From: ZC4RG29 sp032907565
GTDB lineage: Bacteria > Bacteroidota > Bacteroidia > Cytophagales > Cyclobacteriaceae
Assembly (NCBI GenBank): GCA_032907565.1
Contig: JAJJPK010000003.1
Span: 1-31,774, forward strand
Direction of reading: 5' to 3'
Length of the DNA: 31,774 nucleotides
Shown here: positions 1-7,972 of the stretch, piece by piece
Layout of the letters: every line of letters starts with the position of its first letter
Numbering within the stretch: the stretch's first letter is position 1
Notes under the pieces: model-generated
Told to the model about the DNA's origin: nothing
The model's input: the letters and a program-made list of their open reading frames with translations, nothing else
Database searches by the model: none
Made by a program: the position numbers and the translations under genes

Positions 1-705
1 GCATCACGTGGTATTGTCTATGTCCGCTCCGGCAACAGCTACAGGTACGGCCTCATCGATCTTCACAATCGTCCCGTCATACCGATAGAATACAATCAGA
101 TACAGTTTCTTGGTAACCTTCGCTATGCAGTGCAGGATACCAGCGGGCGGTTCGCGCTGTTTAACGAAAATGGAAAAGCGCTCACCGGATTCCTTTTCGA
201 TGACATCACGCAGTTCAGGAACAATTATGCCGTGGTGTATCAGAACGGATACCAGGGCATTATCGATCGCAATGGACTGCTGCGCATCAACCCGTCGTTC
301 ACTACAATCCAGCTTGAAGACAACGGAGAAGCCCGCGGACGAAAACAAAATCAATGGACGATCCTTGACGGACGGAACAACACATTACAGACCATACAGT
401 ACGATTCCATTTTTGCTCTCGGCGATGATCGTTTCGGCATCCGCAAGGGCGCGGGCATCGTAGTCACGAACAACAACTTCAGGGAACTCACGCCTACGCG
501 TTTCAATACCATCGGAACATTTGAGAATCACCGTGCTATTGTAACGCTGAACGGCAGACAAGGGCTTATCGATAACAAGGGCGAATACATCGTCCCGGCT
601 GAGTATCGGGCACTTCGTCAGGGAGAGAACCACATCTTTGCACAACTGCAGGACGGCCGCTGGATCATGCTCGACACCACTGGAAAGCGTCGTTCACAGT
701 TGTGA
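1..705 (+). CDS. WG-repeat protein, N-terminal side missing (partial)
   Basis: The reading frame is open from base 1, so the true start lies outside the window. The translation is a chain of degenerate WG (KWG) repeats of about 30-45 residues. Each has a core like YGLIDLHNRP, QGIIDRNG or QGLIDNKGEY, followed by a proline/tyrosine segment such as VPAEYRAL. WG-repeat proteins are usually exported beta-repeat proteins of unknown function, common in Bacteroidota; no catalytic motif is visible. The frame stops at 703-705 inside a repeat, and the next frame (702-1667) continues the same repeat pattern with no signal peptide. The two are therefore probably one gene broken by a frameshift rather than two genes. 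Family assignment is firm; function is unknown. Confidence 0.75.
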   Translation, partial: ASRGIVYVRSGNSYRYGLIDLHNRPVIPIEYNQIQFLGNLRYAVQDTSGRFALFNENGKALTGFLFDDITQFRNNYAVVYQNGYQGIIDRNGLLRINPSFTTIQLEDNGEARGRKQNQWTILDGRNNTLQTIQYDSIFALGDDRFGIRKGAGIVVTNNNFRELTPTRFNTIGTFENHRAIVTLNGRQGLIDNKGEYIVPAEYRALRQGENHIFAQLQDGRWIMLDTTGKRRSQL

Positions 706-1667
706 ACGACCGGCGTTACGGTGTCATCGACGCTCGCGGCAAAGAACGTGTGAGGTGTGTGTACGACTCGATCCTTCAATATTCAGAGGGGAAACTGGTC
801 GTGCGGTTTCACGGTGATTACGGCATCATAGACCTCAATGAAAACTGGCTTACTGCACCAACACCGGGCAGGCAGTACCTGGTAGCCCCGGACAGGCTTA
901 CAACAAAAAAAGGATCCACTACCTACCTGATGAGCTTCGGCGGTGAGATCATTTATTTTACAGCGAATCCGTTACGGCTGACTGGCGACGTGCTGGAGGA
1001 AACGACCTCTGATGGTGGTACCTGGAAGATCGACATGGACGGGCGCATTGTGAGCCGCCAGCTTCCCCCTTCGGAACCTTTTGAGGAGATCTTTGAAGAG
1101 TCGGAAGGGCTTCGCGGGATAAAGAAGGGCGGGAAATTCGGATTTGTGGACAACCAGGGACGACTTCGAATTGCGAACCGATATGAAGGAATCAAACCGT
1201 TCCAGGAAGGACTTGGTGCGGTAAAGATCCTGGGCAAGTGGGGCTTTGTGAACCATGCCGAACGGATTGCCATTCAACCCGTTTATGACGATGTCGGACC
1301 TTTCGTATCAGGTCTGGCTATCGTGATGCAAAAGGGACAATACGGTCTCATCGGAAAAACTGGCGATGTGGTACTCCCGATCCGGTACGATCGAATCGAA
1401 CGATTGCCGACAGGGCGCTTTGAACTGACAAGCGGAGATTCCAAAGGTCTGGCCGACAAAGATGGTCGGCTCGTGTTCGCTCCTCGATATTCAGAAATTC
1501 GCGATGTCGACAACGGCTACGTCATTGTGAGCAGAGCGGGCCGCCACGGACTCGTCGCGCTCAGCGGCGTCAGCACCATTCCCATGATGTACGATCACAT
1601 CTTCTACGACCCGTATGGAGATCGTTATTTCGCGCTGAACGAAAGCGAGTGGGAGGTTATTCAGTAA
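702..1667 (+). CDS. WG-repeat protein, C-terminal part (probable continuation of the preceding frame)
   Basis: This is a 321-residue frame starting at a GTG that overlaps the stop of the upstream WG-repeat frame (GTGA at 702-705). It begins directly in a repeat (YGVIDARGKE) and lacks a signal peptide. That is odd for a separate exported protein and suggests it is the C-terminal half of the same polypeptide, shifted by one base. At least six further WG-type units are visible, for example GIKKGGKFGFVDNQGR, LGKWGFVNHAERI, KGQYGLIGKTGDV and AGRHGLVALSG. Several are followed by the usual IxxRYDxI segment. It ends 5 bases before the convergent floA stop. WG-repeat identity is clear; role unknown. 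Translational coupling of two proteins is the alternative to a frameshift. Confidence 0.75.
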   Translation: MNDRRYGVIDARGKERVRCVYDSILQYSEGKLVVRFHGDYGIIDLNENWLTAPTPGRQYLVAPDRLTTKKGSTTYLMSFGGEIIYFTANPLRLTGDVLEETTSDGGTWKIDMDGRIVSRQLPPSEPFEEIFEESEGLRGIKKGGKFGFVDNQGRLRIANRYEGIKPFQEGLGAVKILGKWGFVNHAERIAIQPVYDDVGPFVSGLAIVMQKGQYGLIGKTGDVVLPIRYDRIERLPTGRFELTSGDSKGLADKDGRLVFAPRYSEIRDVDNGYVIVSRAGRHGLVALSGVSTIPMMYDHIFYDPYGDRYFALNESEWEVIQ

Positions 1668-1672
1668 TACGC

Positions 1673-2665
1673 CTACTCCTTCGGTGCGGTACTAGAGTCC
1701 TTGCCCGATCCAGAAATAGACTGCCGCATCTCGGTATCCGACTGAATATTCTGCATCCGGTAATAGTCCATGACGCCGAGGTGGCCTGAAACGAACGCCT
1801 GAGAGATTGCCTTGGGGATTTCCGCTTCGGCCTCGATCACCTTGGCACGTGCTTCCTGAGCCTTCGCTTTCATTTCCTGTTCGAGGGCTACGGCCATAGC
1901 GCGCCGCTCTTCTGCCTTTGCCTCTGCCACCTTCAGATCGGCTGAAGCCTGGTCGATTTGAAGTTTGGCACCGATGTTCGCACCGACGTCGACGTCAGCA
2001 ATATCGATGGAAAGAATTTCAAACGCTGTGCCAGCATCGAGACCGCGCGACAGTACGACTTTGGAGATCTTGTCCGGATTCTCCAGCACTTCTTTGTGCG
2101 ACTTTGCAGAGCCGATAGACGTCACGATCCCTTCTCCAACACGGGCGAGGATAGTGTCTTCACCCGCACCACCTACGAGTTGCTGAATGTTGGCTCGGAC
2201 GGTAACACGGGCGACGGCGATCAGCTGAATCCCGTCAGCTGCAACTGCGGCAACCTTGGGTGTGGTGATCACTTTTGGGTTTACTGAGATTTGTACCGCC
2301 TCAAACACATCGCGTCCGGCGAGGTCGATCGCAGTGGCTTGCTTAAACGAGAGGTTGATATTGGCTTTGTCGGCCGAGATGAGTGCACGGATCACATTCG
2401 GCACATTACCTCCGGCCAGATAATGGGTTTCCAGTTCCCGGGTGGTTACCGTCAGGCCCGCTTTGGTAGCCGTGATGAGTGAGTTGACAATGACGCTGGG
2501 CGGCACCTTACGGATTCGCATTCCGATGAGCTCCCCGATCGTGACCTTGACATTGGCAAACACCGCCGTGATCCAAAGGCCTACCGGTATGAAGTAAAAG
2601 AAAATGAATAGGCCAACGATGCCCAGAAATACGAATAGAAGTAATAGCGTGCCCTCCATATGCAT
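1673..2665 (-). CDS. floA: Flotillin-like protein FloA
   Basis: This 330-residue protein matches the bacterial FloA (YqfA) family in length and order. One N-terminal hydrophobic hairpin or helix (about residues 5-35) is followed by an SPFH/band-7 region. A helical Ala/Glu-rich stretch (AEAKAEERRAMAVALEQEMKA, about 235-275) comes next, then the characteristic tail with AFVSGHLGVMDYYRMQN. FloA proteins form oligomeric membrane scaffolds associated with membrane domains and fluidity. It lies 2 bases downstream of nfeD in one minus-strand unit, the usual pairing of NfeD with an SPFH protein. The start is ATG at 2663-2665; an in-frame ATG two codons later is an alternative. The identification is strong; cellular role is inferred from studied homologues. 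Confidence 0.93.
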   Translation of the reverse strand: MHMEGTLLLLFVFLGIVGLFIFFYFIPVGLWITAVFANVKVTIGELIGMRIRKVPPSVIVNSLITATKAGLTVTTRELETHYLAGGNVPNVIRALISADKANINLSFKQATAIDLAGRDVFEAVQISVNPKVITTPKVAAVAADGIQLIAVARVTVRANIQQLVGGAGEDTILARVGEGIVTSIGSAKSHKEVLENPDKISKVVLSRGLDAGTAFEILSIDIADVDVGANIGAKLQIDQASADLKVAEAKAEERRAMAVALEQEMKAKAQEARAKVIEAEAEIPKAISQAFVSGHLGVMDYYRMQNIQSDTEMRQSISGSGKDSSTAPKE

Positions 2666-2667
2666 TA

Positions 2668-3138
2668 TTAGTTAGGTTTTGGTTCAACAACAACTTGATT
2701 GGACGAGACGCGGATCACCTTCACGGGTGTGCCTGCCGGAGCAAAGTTGCCCAGCGTTGTTACCTCATACATCTTGCCCCCAATCTCGGCCTTGCCTGCC
2801 GGCCGCAACGCCGACACCGCGACGCCTTCATCACCAACCTTGATATCGTCAAGGGCCCCTTCGTTGACGCGGCTGTCGATAGCGCTTTGTAGGGATAGTT
2901 TCCTCCATGGTTTCGTGCGCAGCGACCAGAACAACGCCACCCCTGTCACCAGCGCAGTGGCACCTGCCACGGTATAACCCGTACGGATTCCGAAGGTATT
3001 AAAGCTCATCACGATCCCTCCCACAACCATACCGAACCCCAGGATGCCCACCACGGTAGTTCCGGGTACGAATATGATCTCGACGACAATAAGTATAATG
3101 CCGACAACGATCAGGGATATGACTGCCACCCATTCCAT
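2668..3138 (-). CDS. nfeD: NfeD-family membrane protein
   Basis: A 156-residue short NfeD protein. It has hydrophobic helices at about residues 3-24, 28-46 and 52-72, then a soluble C-terminal OB-fold domain (about 95-152) with the typical DIKVGDEGVAVSALRPAGKAEIGG core ending VKVIRVSSNQVVVEP. It lacks the N-terminal ClpP-like protease domain of long NfeD forms. NfeD proteins are partners of SPFH/flotillin proteins, and floA follows after 2 bases, so the two are almost certainly co-transcribed and function together at the membrane. A TAnnTTTG promoter box on the minus strand lies 16 bases upstream of the ATG. Confidence 0.9.
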   Translation of the reverse strand: MEWVAVISLIVVGIILIVVEIIFVPGTTVVGILGFGMVVGGIVMSFNTFGIRTGYTVAGATALVTGVALFWSLRTKPWRKLSLQSAIDSRVNEGALDDIKVGDEGVAVSALRPAGKAEIGGKMYEVTTLGNFAPAGTPVKVIRVSSNQVVVEPKPN

Positions 3139-3154
3139 CAGGCTATCCGTTTTC

Positions 3155-3162
3155 CAAAGCTA
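3155..3162 (-). promoter_or_regulatory. Putative promoter -7 box (TAGCTTTG) for nfeD-floA
   Basis: Read on the minus strand, TAGCTTTG fits the Bacteroidota housekeeping -7 consensus TAnnTTTG. It lies 16 bases upstream of the nfeD ATG in the 95-base gap after proS. No TTG -33 element is visible at about 20 bases further upstream, so the call rests on the -7 box and position only. Confidence 0.45.
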
Positions 3163-3233
3163 AGTATTTTTAGATGCTTTCCGCGCAGTAGCTTGAAAAG
3201 GGCGGCGCCATAATCTTAATAACGCTGGGCGCG

Positions 3234-4709
3234 CTAGTAAGCCCGTGCAAACAGGACGCGGCGACGCGACGGCTTTCCGGAATAAACACATTTGCCTTCC
3301 TCGTCCGGTGCGTCCAGGGGGATGCAGCGGATGGTGGCCTTGGTTTCTTCCTTGATTAGCGTTTCGGTTTCCGTAGTTCCGTCCCAGTGTGCCAACACGA
3401 ACCCACCCTTTTGATCGAGTACGTCGATCATTTCCTGGTAGGTGTCGACCCGCGTCGTTTTTTCGTTGCGGAAATCAAGGGCGCGTTTGTATATAGACTT
3501 TTGGATGTCGTCGAGCAACGCGGGTATCGCCGTTGCCGCCGCTTCGAGTTTTACAACCTGTTTCTCCCGGGTATCGCGCCGGGCCACTTCGATTGTACCA
3601 TTCTCCAGGTCGCGCGGCCCGATGGCGATTCTGACAGGCACGCCCTTCAGTTCGTGTTCCGCAAACTTGAATCCGGGTTTGTGCGTGTCGCGGTCATCGA
3701 ACCGCACTGTGAGGCCCTGTCGACGAAGGTCGGCAAGGACCGGTTCGATCCGCGCCGAGATGGCCGAAAGTTCTTCCTCGTTTCTGAAGATCGGCACAAC
3801 AACCACATGGATCGGCGCCAGTTTCGGCGGAAGAATCAGGCCGTCATCGTCGGAATGCGCGAGGATCAGCGCGCCAATGAGGCGGGTACTGACGCCCCAA
3901 GAGGTTCCCCATACGTATTCCAGTTTTCCGTCCTTGCCGGAGAACTGTACATCAAAAGCCTTCGCGAAATTCTGTCCGAGGAAGTGGGATGTGCCAGCCT
4001 GCAACGCCTTGCCATCCTGCATCATGGCCTCTATGCAATAGGTGTCGACGGCTCCCGGGAATTTTTCTCCTTCGCTCTTCTTGCCCTTGTACACGGGCAT
4101 CGCCATGTACTCCTGGGCGAAGGTTGCGTACACATCGAGCATTTGAAGAGTTTCCTTTACCGCTTCTTCGGAAGTAGCATGTGCTGTATGGCCCTCCTGC
4201 CATAGGAATTCCGCCGTCCGCAGGAACAGGCGGGTACGCATCTCCCAGCGCACGACGTTCGCCCATTGGTTGATGAGTATCGGGAGGTCGCGGTAGCTCT
4301 GAATCCACTTCTTGTAGGTATTCCAAATTACCGTCTCCGACGTAGGCCGGACGATGAGTTCTTCCTCGAGCTTGGCGTCCGGGTCGACGATCACGCCACT
4401 GCCGTCTTCGGCGTTCTTCAACCGATAGTGCGTCACAACAGCGCACTCCTTGGCGAAACCTTCAACGTGTTCTGCTTCGCGGGCGAGATAGGACTTGGGC
4501 ACAAACAGGGGGAAATAGGCGTTGACGTGGCCCGTATCCTTGAACATCTTGTCGAGCCCGGCCTGCATCTTCTCCCATATGCTGAAGCCGTACGGTTTGA
4601 TCACCATACAGCCGCGCACATCGGAATGTTCGGCGAGGTCCGCCTTCTTCACTAACTCATTGTACCACTGCGAGTAATCTTCCGACCTGGACGGTATTTC
4701 TTTGGCCAT
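3234..4709 (-). CDS. proS: Prolyl-tRNA synthetase, archaeal/eukaryotic type (ProS type 3)
   Basis: This enzyme charges tRNA-Pro with proline in the cytoplasm. The 491-residue protein is the short form: no bacterial editing insertion domain, and a C-terminal extension ending in FARAY with the terminal tyrosine typical of the type. Class II motifs are visible: the TSE segment (RPTSETVIWNTYKKW), motif 2 with RWEMRTRLFLRTAEFLWQEG, and motif 3 around GVSTRLIGALILAHSDD. An anticodon-binding domain follows (PIHVVVVPIFRNEEEL through RDLENG). Only two cysteines (IRC and GKC) are seen in the C-terminal zinc-type domain. The start is ATG at 4707-4709. This form is common in Bacteroidota. A minus-strand TATATTTG box lies 42 bases upstream. 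Confidence 0.96.
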   Translation of the reverse strand: MAKEIPSRSEDYSQWYNELVKKADLAEHSDVRGCMVIKPYGFSIWEKMQAGLDKMFKDTGHVNAYFPLFVPKSYLAREAEHVEGFAKECAVVTHYRLKNAEDGSGVIVDPDAKLEEELIVRPTSETVIWNTYKKWIQSYRDLPILINQWANVVRWEMRTRLFLRTAEFLWQEGHTAHATSEEAVKETLQMLDVYATFAQEYMAMPVYKGKKSEGEKFPGAVDTYCIEAMMQDGKALQAGTSHFLGQNFAKAFDVQFSGKDGKLEYVWGTSWGVSTRLIGALILAHSDDDGLILPPKLAPIHVVVVPIFRNEEELSAISARIEPVLADLRRQGLTVRFDDRDTHKPGFKFAEHELKGVPVRIAIGPRDLENGTIEVARRDTREKQVVKLEAAATAIPALLDDIQKSIYKRALDFRNEKTTRVDTYQEMIDVLDQKGGFVLAHWDGTTETETLIKEETKATIRCIPLDAPDEEGKCVYSGKPSRRRVLFARAY

Positions 4710-4751
4710 TCTGGTATAATACTTGCTCTATTTTTGAAGAAAAATTCCCGG

Positions 4752-4759
4752 CAAATATA
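4752..4759 (-). promoter_or_regulatory. Putative promoter -7 box (TATATTTG) for proS
   Basis: On the minus strand TATATTTG fits TAnnTTTG and lies 42 bases upstream of the proS ATG. It sits in the 171-base gap between proS and the divergent secreted-protein gene. A matching -33 TTG at the normal spacing is not evident. Confidence 0.45.
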
Positions 4760-4880
4760 CGTCAGACACAACGTTTTGCGCCGTTTGCCCGAATTTTAAT
4801 AGGGGGTGTGGGGTTAAATTCATAAATTGAAATACTTTTCGTCGCTAATCCGTTATAAGCATAGAAGACAGGGGGTAATT

Positions 4881-5924
4881 ATGCAACTCAAAAGCTTTCT
4901 CATAGGATTTCTCAGCCTCGTGGTGGCCACTGGTGCGTCAGCCCAGGTTGAGTATGATGACATGTACTTCAATTCGGCGGATCGGCGCGAATTGAACGCC
5001 TTGAAGGGAACGCAGACTTTTGCGCTTTCCGGCAAGAAGAAGAAAGCCCTGACCGAAGCGGAATTCAACAATCCGACAGATAGTTACTCGGCCAGGAATA
5101 TAAATCCTGAGCACATCTCGCGGTCAAACGCTGACGAGGCTCGCGCAGAGGAACAGGATTACTTTGTCACGAACTACACACAGAAAACGGCAGCAGGATA
5201 TACGGCATGGAATAACCATTTCAACAACTGGTACAACAGCCCCTGGTACTCCACGGGGTGGTACGGTGCAAGCCGGTGGTATCCCTACACCCCGTATTAT
5301 TCGCACATGTACACTCCCTACTGGAGTTCAGCCTACTATGACCCGTTTTATGATCCGTTCTATATGGGCTATGGTGGACCGGCCTGGGGTTTTGGGTTCG
5401 GATATTCTCTCGGATCGTACCGTCCGTGGCACTGGGGCCTGAGCGCCGGATACAGCTGGTACAATTCCTGGTATCCCAGAACGATCGTCATCGTCGACAA
5501 CGGTGTGGGTTCGAAGGTACAATACGGCAAGCGTTCCACCCGTGGATCGGCTACCTACAACAACAGCGCGGTGACCAACAACCGGTCGAGAACCAACGTG
5601 ACGACACCTCCGACCTATGGCCGGCCGAATACCGGAGGCCGCACGACGAACGCGATAAGCACGTCGACTTCTACCCAGCAGTCGTCCTACTACAACAAGA
5701 ACTGGAGGAGTGCTGCCCAGTCGACGCCTACCCGCAGCAGTTCGTGGTCTTCCGGGTCCAATACCCGATCCGGCTATGATGCTGGAAGCTATGACCGCGG
5801 TTCGCGCGGATCAAGCTACAATCCCTCACCACAGCGGAGCTATGGTGGAAGCAGCGGCGGCAGTTCAGGGAGTTCGGGAAGTTCCGGTGGTGGCAGCAAC
5901 GGCAGAACACGAGGCAGCCGGTAA
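4881..5924 (+). CDS. Secreted aromatic-rich / Ser-Gly-rich protein of unknown function
   Basis: I do not recognise a named family. The start is placed at ATG 4881 because AGGGGGTAATT precedes it and a clean signal peptide follows (MQLKSFLIGFLSLVVATGAS, cleavage after SAQ). An upstream TTG at 4827 would only add a charged leader. The mature protein of about 325 residues has three zones. First is a charged segment with a basic patch (GKKKKALTEAEF). Second is a striking Tyr/Trp/Pro/Gly-rich zone (about residues 95-185; for example YYDPFYDPFYMGYGGPAWG). Third is a low-complexity Ser/Thr/Gly/Asn/Arg tail ending GGGSNGRTRGSR. No catalytic motif or C-terminal type IX sorting domain is seen. It is followed after 22 bases by an outer-membrane barrel, probably co-transcribed, so an envelope-associated role is plausible. 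Confidence 0.7.
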   Translation: MQLKSFLIGFLSLVVATGASAQVEYDDMYFNSADRRELNALKGTQTFALSGKKKKALTEAEFNNPTDSYSARNINPEHISRSNADEARAEEQDYFVTNYTQKTAAGYTAWNNHFNNWYNSPWYSTGWYGASRWYPYTPYYSHMYTPYWSSAYYDPFYDPFYMGYGGPAWGFGFGYSLGSYRPWHWGLSAGYSWYNSWYPRTIVIVDNGVGSKVQYGKRSTRGSATYNNSAVTNNRSRTNVTTPPTYGRPNTGGRTTNAISTSTSTQQSSYYNKNWRSAAQSTPTRSSSWSSGSNTRSGYDAGSYDRGSRGSSYNPSPQRSYGGSSGGSSGSSGSSGGGSNGRTRGSR

Positions 5925-5946
5925 TCAGCTACAAAACCATTGAGTC

Positions 5947-7467
5947 ATGAGAAAAAAATTTGCAGGATTCGTCCTGGGTGCTATTCTATTGCCCTTTGGC
6001 TTCGGCGCCTTAGCCCAGGGATACGTTGAATCCGCCCTCCAGTTCAGCAGGACGAAGCCCGGCGGCAGTGCCCGCATACAAGGTGCCGGCGGCGCCCAAA
6101 TCGCCCTGGGCGGCGATTACAGTTCAGCGTTGTCCAACCCGGCGGGCATCGGGATGTATAACCGATCGGAGATCACCCTTACGCCCGGTTACTCGACATA
6201 CAACGCCAGTTCGCTTTACATGGGCTCCCGGAACGAAGGCGACAAGACGGGGTTGAACATCCCGGGCCTCAGCTTCGTGTTCCACATGCCTGCCCAGCGG
6301 GGCTCGTACCTCGGCGGATCGATTGCTTTGACATTTACCCGCACTAACGACTTCAACGGGGAAATCCTCTACAACGGCATAAATCAAAACACGTCCATCA
6401 TCGATTACTTTATCGACGATGCAGCCTTTGGCACTACCGCACAGTTTGCGGAGGGGGCGGCGCTTTACAACTCGCCTACAGGACTTGCCTACTACAATTA
6501 TTTGATCGGTCCTCAGACGCTGCTTGATCCGCCTGGCCCTGACGACGAATATTTCAGCGACGTTCGCTCCATTCCGTTCCAGCAGGAAGAGATCCGCACC
6601 CGCGGGGCGTCGAACCAGTGGAGTATTTCATATGGTGGGAATTACAACGACATGATCTTTTTCGGCGGCGGCATCGGTATTACGACGCTCCGTTATAAAT
6701 CAGAAAAGCTGTACAAGGAAGACTTCGACGACGATCCGTTCCTCAGAAACCTTCAACTACAGGAAAATCTCGACATCCGCGGAACCGGAATTAACGCAAC
6801 ACTCGGCGTTATCGTCCGCCCGGTCAATTTTCTCCAGGTCGGTGCCTCCGTTACAACGCCGACATTTTACCAGCTTTCTGAAACGTACAATGCCGACATG
6901 GGCACAAGCTGGAAAAACTTCGACTACTACGGAGATGGCTCTGTCGTGCTCAACGACATAAGCGCCGGAACCGATATCGTCACGTCTGACTACACCCTGA
7001 CAACACCGCTCAAGTTCAGCACGGGCGTCGCCTTTATTACTAAGCGCGGTTACATCGCGGGCGACGTCGAGTTCGTTAATCCATCGCGGACAAAGTATGG
7101 CTCCGAAACTTCGGGCATCTCCTACTCACCGGAAAACGACGCCATCCGGGCAACGTACAAATCCGTGACCAACCTGCGACTTGGCGGGGAATTCCGCTAT
7201 GAGATTTTCCGTGTGCGGGCGGGCTACGCCATTCAGGGCAATACTTTTAGCGACGACATAGACCTCGACAACAAGATCAACACGATAAGCGCGGGCGTCG
7301 GGGTTCGCACCAGCCGCTTCTTTGCCGACCTCGCCTGGATTCAAAGTTCTTCGGATGCGATCTACAATCCCTATACGTTCGTAGTATACCCCGATTTCCA
7401 GACTCCGGAAGTCGACATTGAAAACAAGGTCACGCACCTCATGCTAACCCTGGGCGTAACGTTCTAA
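5947..7467 (+). CDS. OmpP1/FadL-like outer-membrane beta-barrel protein
   Basis: A 506-residue protein with a signal peptide (about residues 1-23, ending GALAQ). The mature start is typical of Bacteroidota FadL/OmpP1/TodX-type proteins: SARIQGAGGAQIALGGDYSSALSNPAGIG, matching the N-terminal plug and hatch segment with its NPAG motif. The remainder alternates polar and aromatic residues in strand-like runs, and ends in VTHLMLTLGVTF, whose C-terminal phenylalanine suits BAM-dependent insertion. FadL-family channels carry hydrophobic compounds across the outer membrane; the substrate here cannot be told. It follows the aromatic-rich secreted protein by 22 bases. Its last 24 bases overlap the convergent aroK gene. 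Confidence 0.82.
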   Translation: MRKKFAGFVLGAILLPFGFGALAQGYVESALQFSRTKPGGSARIQGAGGAQIALGGDYSSALSNPAGIGMYNRSEITLTPGYSTYNASSLYMGSRNEGDKTGLNIPGLSFVFHMPAQRGSYLGGSIALTFTRTNDFNGEILYNGINQNTSIIDYFIDDAAFGTTAQFAEGAALYNSPTGLAYYNYLIGPQTLLDPPGPDDEYFSDVRSIPFQQEEIRTRGASNQWSISYGGNYNDMIFFGGGIGITTLRYKSEKLYKEDFDDDPFLRNLQLQENLDIRGTGINATLGVIVRPVNFLQVGASVTTPTFYQLSETYNADMGTSWKNFDYYGDGSVVLNDISAGTDIVTSDYTLTTPLKFSTGVAFITKRGYIAGDVEFVNPSRTKYGSETSGISYSPENDAIRATYKSVTNLRLGGEFRYEIFRVRAGYAIQGNTFSDDIDLDNKINTISAGVGVRTSRFFADLAWIQSSSDAIYNPYTFVVYPDFQTPEVDIENKVTHLMLTLGVTF

Positions 7468-7959
7468 CCATTTCAGGATTTGGTCTGCCACTTCTTCCGG
7501 ACCGCCGGCGGCGGTCACAGTATAGTGAGCCATCTCGTAGGTGGGGCGGCGTTGTTGCAATAGCGCGTTCAACTTCTCTTCCCTGTCGTTGCCCTGGATC
7601 AGTGGGCGATGCTGTTCCTCCGCGATACGAGCGGCAAGCGCCTCGGGTGGAACGTCAAGGAAAATGCTGATCCCGCTGCGGTTGATGATCTCGATGCCAT
7701 CGTGAAAACAAGGAGCCCCTCCTCCCGTGGCCATAACGAAAGCGTAAGGGCGCTCCGCCCAGGTTCTCAGCAAGCGAGACTCCAGCTCGCGAAAGTAGGG
7801 CTCACCTTTTTCAGCAAATAATTGGGTCACCGTCGCGCCGGCTTCACGTTCAATCTCGGCGTCGAGGTCAACAAAAGGCAGGCGCAGCAACACGGCCAGC
7901 CGTGCACCGACGGCACTCTTTCCAGAACCCGGCATCCCGATCAGGTAAACGCGCTTCAT
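7444..7959 (-). CDS. aroK: Shikimate kinase
   Basis: It phosphorylates shikimate with ATP, the fifth step of the chorismate pathway. The 171-residue protein has family-typical length and motifs. The Walker A loop GMPGSGKS is at residues 8-15, the shikimate-contacting DLDAEIE at about 31-37, FRELE at about 56-60 and the glycine triplet ATGGGAP at about 77-83. A lid region with arginines follows (AARIAEEQHRPLI). I choose ATG at 7957-7959, which gives the standard MKRVYLIG start; a TTG four codons upstream is possible. It is the last gene of a minus-strand operon, 13 bases after the BT_3928-like gene. Its 3' end overlaps the convergent barrel gene by 24 bases. Confidence 0.95.
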   Translation of the reverse strand: MKRVYLIGMPGSGKSAVGARLAVLLRLPFVDLDAEIEREAGATVTQLFAEKGEPYFRELESRLLRTWAERPYAFVMATGGGAPCFHDGIEIINRSGISIFLDVPPEALAARIAEEQHRPLIQGNDREEKLNALLQQRRPTYEMAHYTVTAAGGPEEVADQILKWLERYAQG

Positions 7960-7972
7960 AGCTGTCAGCAAG

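Noticed and set aside
1..1667. Repeats in the WG gene as a CRISPR or DNA-level tandem array
   Set aside because: The repeats are degenerate at protein level with no constant DNA unit and no spacers.
3387..4205. Long open frame (272 codons) on the plus strand opposite proS
   Set aside because: It is the antisense shadow of a clearly conserved synthetase; the translation has no family features and no start context.
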